64,000 nt of DNA from AG25 sp035518815 (lineage in GTDB: Bacteria > Gemmatimonadota > Gemmatimonadetes > Gemmatimonadales > GWC2-71-9). Position 1 is the stretch's first letter; the number at the start of each line of letters is the position of its first letter. The stretch spans positions 1 to 64,000 of the forward strand of contig DATIXG010000073.1 of assembly GCA_035518815.1 (NCBI GenBank), written 5' to 3'. This document shows, piece by piece, positions 59,060 through 64,000 of the stretch. The notes under the pieces are model-generated. The model was not told the DNA's origin, made no database searches, and was given only the letters and a program-made list of their open reading frames with translations. The position numbers and the translations under genes were made by a program.

Positions 59060-59778
59060 GCGCGCGATGCCCCGCCCAGGCGCTCGATCGCCCGAATCTC
59101 GGTGGCGACCAGCGCGCGGTGGCGCCCTTCGGGCAGGCGGCCCAACCGTACCGGCCCGTAGGCGACGCGGTGCAGCCACTCCACCTTCAGGCCCAGGACT
59201 TCAGCCAGGCGCCGCACGATCCGGTGGCGGCCTTCGGCAAGGCTGAGCTCGAGCTCGACGGCCCGTCCGTGCGCACGCGCCCGCACGCGACTCACGACCA
59301 CGGGGCGGCCATCGACGACTACGGGCCGCGCGAGCGCGGCCTGGATGGCGCGCACGCCCAACCCGTGCGCCCGCAAGCGATAGGTGCGTGCCACGGCGTA
59401 GCGGGGGTGCGTGAGCCGATGCGCGGCCGCGCCGTCGGTGGTCAGCAGCAACAGGCCGGAGGTCATCATGTCCAGGCGTCCAACGTATGTGAGCCCGGGC
59501 AGGTTGGGGAGGAGGTCGTAGATGGTGCGGCGGCCTTCGGGATCGCGCCGGCTGACGACGTACCCGAGCGGCTTGTTGAGCGCCAGCCAGGCGGCGCGGG
59601 CCGGCCGGACGGGCCGTCCATCGACGCTCACGCGTTGCCGCTCCGGATCGACGCTCGAGCCCAGCGAGGCGACGGCGCCGTCGACCCTCACGCGCCCGGC
59701 GCGGATCAGCCCTTCGGCGTTGCGTCGCGACGTCACGCCCGCGCGCGCCAGGGCGCGCTGCAGGCGCATCAGCGTCAT
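59056..59778 (-). CDS. rluB: RsuA/RluB-family pseudouridine synthase
   Basis: 240 aa. An N-terminal S4 domain (LQRALARAGVTSRRNAEGLIRAGRVRV) precedes the catalytic domain. The catalytic Asp lies in YVGRLDMMTSGLLLLT; GRHRIVRRLAEVLG is the conserved C-terminal motif. RluB modifies 23S rRNA U2605 in E. coli; RluE/RluF/RsuA cannot be excluded, but the scpAB-rluB order is the common setting for RluB. It overlaps scpB by ATGA. Confidence 0.9.
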   Translation of the reverse strand: MTLMRLQRALARAGVTSRRNAEGLIRAGRVRVDGAVASLGSSVDPERQRVSVDGRPVRPARAAWLALNKPLGYVVSRRDPEGRRTIYDLLPNLPGLTYVGRLDMMTSGLLLLTTDGAAAHRLTHPRYAVARTYRLRAHGLGVRAIQAALARPVVVDGRPVVVSRVRARAHGRAVELELSLAEGRHRIVRRLAEVLGLKVEWLHRVAYGPVRLGRLPEGRHRALVATEIRAIERLGGASRA

Positions 59779-60323
59779 TCGGGCTCGGCGGGCGCCGGAG
59801 GACGCAACGCCACCGACAGCTCCTCGAGGCGCGGCAGCTCGCCCAGGTCCCGCAGGCCGAGGATCTCGAGAAATCCGGGCGTGGTCCCATAGAGGAGCGG
59901 ACGGCCCAGCCCGTCGCCCCGGGTGACGACTTCGACCAGTCCCCGCTCCACCAGCTTATCCAGCACGGCACCCGAGTCCACGCCGCGGATCTCTTCGATC
60001 TCGAGCCGGCCCACGGGTTGCCGGTAGGCAACGATGGCGAGCGCCTCGAGCGCCGCCGCCGACAGGCGGCGGGCGCGCTGGGCGATGCCGGCGCGCGAGA
60101 CCGCCTCCGCGTACTCGCGTCTGGTCAGGAATTGCCAGCCCTCGGCGATCTCCACCAGCTCGACCCCGTGATCGTCGGTCGCGAACGCGCGCTGCACCTC
60201 TTCGAGCGCGCCGCGCACGGCGGCCTCCCCCGCCTCGGGGTCGAGCGCCGCCAGCTCCTCGAACGTCAAGGGCCGCGACGCCGCAAACAGCGCGGCTTCA
60301 AGCAGCTTCGCGAGGGGACTCAC
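59775..60323 (-). CDS. scpB: Segregation and condensation protein B
   Basis: 182 aa from a GTG at 60323; its start overlaps scpA by 26 bp. ScpB is a winged-helix kleisin-binding protein of the Smc-ScpAB condensin. The sequence has LEAALFAASRPLTFEELAA, then SRAGIAQRARRLSAAALEALAIVAYRQP (in two blocks) and GRPLLYGTTPGFLEILGLRDLGELP. It acts with ScpA on chromosome compaction and segregation. Confidence 0.95.
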   Translation of the reverse strand: MSPLAKLLEAALFAASRPLTFEELAALDPEAGEAAVRGALEEVQRAFATDDHGVELVEIAEGWQFLTRREYAEAVSRAGIAQRARRLSAAALEALAIVAYRQPVGRLEIEEIRGVDSGAVLDKLVERGLVEVVTRGDGLGRPLLYGTTPGFLEILGLRDLGELPRLEELSVALRPPAPAEPE

Positions 60324-61029
60324 GGCGGATCACGATCGGCGCGAACGCACGGGGTTGGCCCACACTCAGCGCGCCGCGACGCGCCAGCTCGAGCAGGGCG
60401 ATGAAGGCGGAGAGCAATTCGACGATGCCGGCGCGCTCGCCCACGATATCGAGCCAGCCGAACTCCTCGCGAGTGGCGAGCAGCTCCTGAATCCGCGCGG
60501 TGGCGCCATCGACGTCGAGCGGGCGCGGCACCACACGATGGAGGATCGGTTCCGGAATGAGCGCGATTACGCGCTCGGCGGCGCCGAGCAGGTCGTTCAG
60601 GTCGATGGCGAGCGGGGCCGCCGGCAGGGGCTCGGGCTCGGGGGCGTATCCCCGGACGAACTGCTCCGCGCGCCGCGCGGCGGCGCGCGCCAGCCAGTCC
60701 ACGAGCTCGCGGATCTGCTGGTACTCGAGCAGCCGGCGCACCAGCTCGGCGCGCGGGTCCTCCCACTCGTCGTCGCCTATGCGCCGCGGCAGCAGCATCT
60801 GCACCTTGAGTCGAAGCAGCCGCGCCGCCATCTCCAGGTAATCCGCGGCCTGGTTCAGCCCCAGCTCGCTGATCACCAGGAGGAACTGATCGGCGACCTT
60901 GGCGATGGGCAAATCCGTGATGTCGAGCTCGTCCTCGCGAATGAGGTGCAGCAGCAGGTCCAGCGGACCCGAGAACTGCTCCAGCTCGACGACGAAGCCC
61001 GATTCGTTCTGCACGAGCGACGCGGTCAT
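60298..61029 (-). CDS. scpA: Segregation and condensation protein A (kleisin)
   Basis: 243 aa from the ATG at 61029, which overlaps the protease stop (ATGA); the longer frame has no similarity. It begins with the ScpA signature FSGPLDLLLHLIREDELDITDLPIAKVADQFL (given here as the blocks GPLDLLLHLIREDELDI and AKVADQFL). The middle is acidic and the C terminus (FIALLELARRGALSVGQ) binds the Smc head. It links Smc to ScpB. No smc gene is in the window. Confidence 0.95.
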   Translation of the reverse strand: MTASLVQNESGFVVELEQFSGPLDLLLHLIREDELDITDLPIAKVADQFLLVISELGLNQAADYLEMAARLLRLKVQMLLPRRIGDDEWEDPRAELVRRLLEYQQIRELVDWLARAAARRAEQFVRGYAPEPEPLPAAPLAIDLNDLLGAAERVIALIPEPILHRVVPRPLDVDGATARIQELLATREEFGWLDIVGERAGIVELLSAFIALLELARRGALSVGQPRAFAPIVIRRESPREAA

Positions 61030-61688
61030 GTCGGAATCACTCCCCGTGAAATCGCGAAGCCGCCCACCACTGACCACCCCGCCCCCATCAGCTGCATCGC
61101 GGGCCACAAGAGCCACCGCAAGACGCCGGGAAATACATAGGCAATGAGCAGAATCGGCAGGAACCCGAAGCGCTGCAGCTGGCGGAACCGGAGGCCGGCG
61201 GCGGGCGGCAGCAGCTGGTACAACACGTGACTGCCATCGAGCGGCGGAACCGGAATCAGGTTGAAGAACGCCAGAATCAGGTTGAGCGACATGCCGTAGT
61301 ACAGCATCCGCTGCGCGATCTCGAAGCTGGGCGTGAGTGACGGCAGCCCGATCGCCAGCATCCCCACGACCGCGAACAAGAGCGCGCTCACGACGAAAAG
61401 CCCGAGGTTCACCGCGATCCCCGCCAGCGACACGATCACGTCGCCGCGGCGATACTCCCGGTACTTCCTCGGGTTCACCGGGACCGGCTTGGCGGCACCG
61501 AACACCGGCGCGCCCATCAGCCAGAGGGCGAAGGGGACGATGAGACTCATGAAGGGATCGATGTGTTTCAGGGGATTCAGAGTCAGCCGCCCGAGCATGT
61601 AGGCGGTGTCATCGCCCTGGCGGTAGGCTGCCTCGGCGTGGGCGTACTCATGAGCCACGACCGAGAACAGCAACACCGGGGCCCACAC
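61026..61688 (-). CDS. Site-2-protease family zinc metalloprotease (M50)
   Basis: 220 aa from a GTG at 61688. The active-site motif HEYAH lies at residues 13-17, so the first helix is truncated with this start. An in-frame ATC at 61706 has a strong GGGAGAGGGC site about six bases upstream and would add six residues (ISFEFL); that start is non-canonical. The second metal motif, LIPVPPLDGSHVLYQLL, provides the Asp. Four to five membrane helices. The family, with YwhC-like members, cuts proteins within membranes; the substrate is unknown. It is first in the long chain that ends at 40390. Confidence 0.92.
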   Translation of the reverse strand: MWAPVLLFSVVAHEYAHAEAAYRQGDDTAYMLGRLTLNPLKHIDPFMSLIVPFALWLMGAPVFGAAKPVPVNPRKYREYRRGDVIVSLAGIAVNLGLFVVSALLFAVVGMLAIGLPSLTPSFEIAQRMLYYGMSLNLILAFFNLIPVPPLDGSHVLYQLLPPAAGLRFRQLQRFGFLPILLIAYVFPGVLRWLLWPAMQLMGAGWSVVGGFAISRGVIPT

Positions 61689-61734
61689 GAGGAATTCGAA
61701 CGAGATAGCGGCCCTCTCCCGTCGGGAACGGCCT

Positions 61735-61764
61735 AAGATAATGAACTGAGGCGCGAGCGGTCAA
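61735..61764 (-). promoter_or_regulatory. Candidate promoter for the M50-scpAB chain
   Basis: On the minus strand TTGACC (61764-61759), an 18-bp spacer and TATCTT (61740-61735). The start would be near 61728, about 22 bases before the ATC and 40 before the GTG. The same -35 and -10 hexamers with the same spacer occur in the divergent rpsT promoter. Confidence 0.65.
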
Positions 61765-61776
61765 CGTCGTAGCGCC

Positions 61777-61806
61777 TTGACCGCTCTGCACTTACCGCGC
61801 TATCTT
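61777..61806 (+). promoter_or_regulatory. Candidate rpsT promoter
   Basis: TTGACC (61777-61782), 18 bp, TATCTT (61801-61806). The start would be near 61813, and GGAGAGG before the GTG at 61833 serves as the ribosome-binding site. It is divergent from the promoter at 61735-61764; the two -35 boxes are 12 bp apart. Confidence 0.7.
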
Positions 61807-61832
61807 CCCCGTCCGTTCGAGGAGAGGATCTC

Positions 61833-62090
61833 GTGCCCCGTATCAAGTCTGCGAAGAAAGCGCTGCGTCAGTCCTATACGCGTCAGGCGCGCAACCGCGC
61901 CCAACGCTCCGCCCTGCGCACCGCCGTGAAGCACGTTCGGCTCGCCGGCGCGGCCGAGGCCGCGCAGGCCTACGCGAAGGCCGTGCAGCTGCTGGACCGC
62001 GCGGCCCGCAAGGGACTCATCCATCCCAACAACGCCGCCCGCCACAAGTCCCGTCTCGCGGCGCACGTCAGCAAGCTCACCAAAGCCTAG
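61833..62090 (+). CDS. rpsT: 30S ribosomal protein S20
   Basis: 85 aa from a GTG at 61833. It is a small, very basic, helical protein with the S20 pattern PRIKSAKKALRQSYTRQARN and the C-terminal LIHPNNAARHKSRLAAHVSK. S20 binds 16S rRNA near the body of the 30S subunit. The start has GGAGAGG a few bases upstream. It is monocistronic; its stop converges on the next gene, and both stops share CTAG. Confidence 0.97.
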   Translation: MPRIKSAKKALRQSYTRQARNRAQRSALRTAVKHVRLAGAAEAAQAYAKAVQLLDRAARKGLIHPNNAARHKSRLAAHVSKLTKA

Positions 62091-62893
62091 AGCGCGGCCA
62101 GCTCCCCGCCGCACTGCTCGCAGTACCACTCCGTCGCCAGGTTCATCGTGCCGCACGCCCGGCATCGCAGGGTGCGTGGCTCGTCTTCCCCATCGTCATC
62201 GGCGGATGGCGCGGGGAGCACGGGCTCGGGGCTCCGCTGCACGTTCGGATCGGGCGCGCGCGCCGTCGGACTCGGAAGGCTCGAGGAAGGGGGGGCGGGC
62301 TGGAACACCGCGCCGCCTGCCCGGTTGGGCGAGGGGGTGGCGTCGGGGTTGTCATCGGTGACCGACTTGATGAATTCGAGCTCGTCAGCGGGCGGTCGCG
62401 CGCGGGTCTCCGCTTGTGGGGGGGGCGCGCCTTGCCGGGCGGGAGCGGCGCCCGGCTTGCGGCGCACCAAACCCTCGAGCTCACCGAGCCGTTCCAGGTC
62501 CCCGTCCAGCGCGTGCAGCTCTTCACGCACCGCCAGCAGCTCCGCCAGCGCATCCTTGTGGACCGCGCTCCACTGCGCCTCGTCGTATTCCCCGACGGCG
62601 TGGCGCAGCTCCGACTCCGCCAGCTTCTCCGCGGCGGCCGCTTCCTTCTTCTCGAGCTCGGCCCGGAGCCGCTGCTTCTGATCGATGGTCTGGCGGGCAC
62701 CTTCGGCGTGGGCCTTCAGCTCCGCGAGGACCGCCTGGAGCCGGGCCTGATAGTCGGCCAGGACCTTCACGCGCACGTTTTCCGGGGTGGAATCCTCGGC
62801 CCCGGAGAGCCGCGCAATCCAGGCCTCATACTGCCGCCGCTCTTCGAGCAGCCGCTCGAGCGCGGCCGTGTCTTTCGACGACCCCTTAGGCAT
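62087..62893 (-). CDS. Coiled-coil protein with C-terminal zinc ribbon
   Basis: 268 aa. Residues 1-145 are charged and helical with long heptad runs (ERLLEERRQYEAWIARL and AELEKKEAAAAEKLAESEL), a coiled coil. A disordered Pro/Ala-rich part follows to about 235. The C terminus ends in a zinc ribbon with CRACG-x9-CEQCG. The whole resembles small bacterial proteins with a zinc ribbon that bind partners or nucleic acid; I cannot name it. It overlaps the aldolase gene by eight bases. The stop codons of this gene and rpsT share one CTAG. Confidence 0.75.
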   Translation of the reverse strand: MPKGSSKDTAALERLLEERRQYEAWIARLSGAEDSTPENVRVKVLADYQARLQAVLAELKAHAEGARQTIDQKQRLRAELEKKEAAAAEKLAESELRHAVGEYDEAQWSAVHKDALAELLAVREELHALDGDLERLGELEGLVRRKPGAAPARQGAPPPQAETRARPPADELEFIKSVTDDNPDATPSPNRAGGAVFQPAPPSSSLPSPTARAPDPNVQRSPEPVLPAPSADDDGEDEPRTLRCRACGTMNLATEWYCEQCGGELAAL

Positions 62894-63536
62894 CCGGCTC
62901 CCGTTGTGCGTGCCAGCGGCTCTCCTCGAGCCGCGCCGCAGCTTCGCCCGTGAGCTCGGTCACCCTGCCGAGCGCGCGGGCGGCATAGATGATCCGGGCC
63001 GCGTGCTCCAGGCTCTCCATCCGCATCCACGCCGCATCGAGCGTCGGCCCGACCGTGACCGCACCGTGGTTGGCGAGGAGCCACCCATCATGCCCCTCGA
63101 GGTACGGCTCGACCCGGTCACCGAGCTCCTTCGTTCCGGGGGTCCCGTAGGGCACGAGAGGCACCCGACCGAGCGACAAGACAAGCTCCGGCAATACCAA
63201 TCTATCAAATCCCTCCCCGGCGACGGCGAACCCGGTCGCGATGGGGGGGTGCGCGTGCACGACCGCCACAACGTCGGGGCGCCGCTGCAGGATCCGCAGG
63301 TGTAAGTCTAACTCGCTAGTAGGGTTGCGACGACCGCGCTTCTTCCGGCCGGCCAGGTCCACTTCCACGAGATCGGATGGCGTGAGGAGCGCTTTGAAGA
63401 GACCGCTCGGCGTCACGAGCACCCGCGTGGATGAGAGGCGGACGGACACGTTGCCGTCCTGACCGGCGAGCAGGCCCTGCGCGGCGAGGCGTTGGCAGCA
63501 GAGAACGATGCGCCGCGCCGTGTCGCGCGCGTTCAC
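62886..63536 (-). CDS. Class II aldolase/adducin family protein
   Basis: 216 aa from a GTG at 63536 that overlaps the pyrC stop (GTGA). It has LLAGQDGNVSVRL at the start, zinc ligands in VVAVVHAHPPIATGFA and NHGAVTVGPTLDAAW, and the conserved RNPTSELDLHLRIL. Family members are fuculose- or rhamnulose-phosphate aldolases, ribulose-5-phosphate epimerases or MtnB dehydratases. Which sugar phosphate it acts on cannot be told. No sugar pathway genes lie next to it. Confidence 0.88.
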   Translation of the reverse strand: MNARDTARRIVLCCQRLAAQGLLAGQDGNVSVRLSSTRVLVTPSGLFKALLTPSDLVEVDLAGRKKRGRRNPTSELDLHLRILQRRPDVVAVVHAHPPIATGFAVAGEGFDRLVLPELVLSLGRVPLVPYGTPGTKELGDRVEPYLEGHDGWLLANHGAVTVGPTLDAAWMRMESLEHAARIIYAARALGRVTELTGEAAARLEESRWHAQREPDA

Positions 63537-64000
63537 CGCGCCTGCGCCGCCTCCGCGTCGTACACCGTCTCGCCGCCCACCACCGTGAGGACGGCCCGCC
63601 CCACGAGGGTGCGGCCGACAAAGGGCGAGTTGCGACTCTTCGAACGGAAGGCGGTGGGATCGACCGTCCACGGAGTCGACACGTCGAGGACCACCACGTC
63701 GCCCATGGCCCCCGGCTGCAACGTGCCGCCCGAGAGGCGAAACGCGCGCGCGGGGATCGTGCTCATCCGCTCGATCAGCTGGGGCAGCGTCAATACGCCC
63801 TCCTGCACGAGCAGCGTGTGCCCCACCCCGAACGCCGTCTCGAGACCGACGATGCCGAACGGTGCGTCGTCGAACGCGCCTTCCTTGGCGTCGTACGCGT
63901 GGGGCGCGTGATCCGATGCGATGCAGTCGATCACGCCTTCCTTGAGCCCGGCGCGCAGCGCCGTCACGTCGGCCTCTTCCCGGAGCGGCGGGTTCATCTT
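63533..64000 (-). CDS. pyrC: Dihydroorotase, C-terminal part (cut by the window edge)
   Basis: The frame is open to the right edge, so the N-terminal two thirds lie beyond base 64000; about 155 residues are visible. It starts in KMNPPLRE, part of the amidohydrolase active site, and has CIASDHAPH with the catalytic Asp, then GIVGLETAFGVG. The end SRNSPFVGRTLVGRAVLTVVGGETVYD is the type I dihydroorotase C terminus. It makes dihydroorotate in pyrimidine synthesis. Confidence 0.93.
   Translation of the reverse strand, partial: KMNPPLREEADVTALRAGLKEGVIDCIASDHAPHAYDAKEGAFDDAPFGIVGLETAFGVGHTLLVQEGVLTLPQLIERMSTIPARAFRLSGGTLQPGAMGDVVVLDVSTPWTVDPTAFRSKSRNSPFVGRTLVGRAVLTVVGGETVYDAEAAQAR

Overview
The window is about 64 kb of very GC-rich bacterial chromosome packed almost edge to edge with genes. 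Gene content fits a diderm bacterium: SecDF, a BAT-type von Willebrand cluster, the alternative GlmU-like sugar nucleotidyltransferase, bacillithiol synthase BshA, GatCAB, an HrcA/CIRCE-controlled groESL and many HD-GYP, HEAT and two-component proteins. I infer a member of Gemmatimonadota or a close relative; there is no rRNA or marker tree here to prove it. I saw no insertion sequence, prophage or CRISPR array. Most of the window is conserved housekeeping DNA with a few unfamiliar signalling genes between.

Layout. (1) 1-243: the left edge holds a stable UUCG hairpin and a fragment that looks like the 5' half of a selenocysteine tRNA. (2) 244-16143, minus strand: one nearly gapless run of 15 genes, rimP-nusA-(L7Ae-like)-infB-DUF503-rbfA-truB-ribF-secD-secF-tatD-fhs-ridA-hybrid kinase-response regulator. 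Translation factors, ribosome maturation, protein export and one-carbon metabolism appear to share one transcript. (3) 16208-18294, minus: murA-pgeF, with a MurA that has Asp in place of the catalytic Cys. (4) 18354-20964, plus: a polytopic membrane protein, a small membrane-anchored coiled-coil protein and a secreted zinc phospholipase C-like protein, closed by a terminator that lies in the end of gatB. (5) 20972-29371, minus: lipoprotein-serS-histidine kinase-pcrA-gatC-gatA-gatB. (6) 29462-34468, plus: roadblock protein, response regulator, mannose-1-phosphate guanylyltransferase, GlmU-like protein and a membrane Ser/Thr kinase. (7) 34473-40355, minus: groES-groEL behind a perfect CIRCE operator, then a HEAT-like protein, an HD-GYP protein and a small secreted protein. 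(8) 40390-61688, minus: a very long chain of genes, mostly joined by 4-bp ATGA/GTGA overlaps, from a site-2 protease and scpAB through the MoxR/DUF58/BatA/BatB/BatD aerotolerance-type cluster to mutL, miaA, bshA, uppP, birA, coaX, a UbiA-family enzyme and an NlpC/P60 protein. (9) 61833-62090, plus: rpsT with a clear promoter. (10) 62087-64000, minus: a zinc-ribbon coiled-coil protein, a class II aldolase and the C-terminal part of dihydroorotase, cut by the window edge.

Recurrent themes. Translational coupling is extreme. Recognisable promoters mostly have a TTGAC-type -35 and an 18-bp spacer, and several sit so close to the start codon that the mRNA must be leaderless. Three proteins (an HD-GYP protein and two repeat proteins) share an N-terminal domain that I cannot name. 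Inverted arrays of 7-bp repeats lie inside mutL and miaA.
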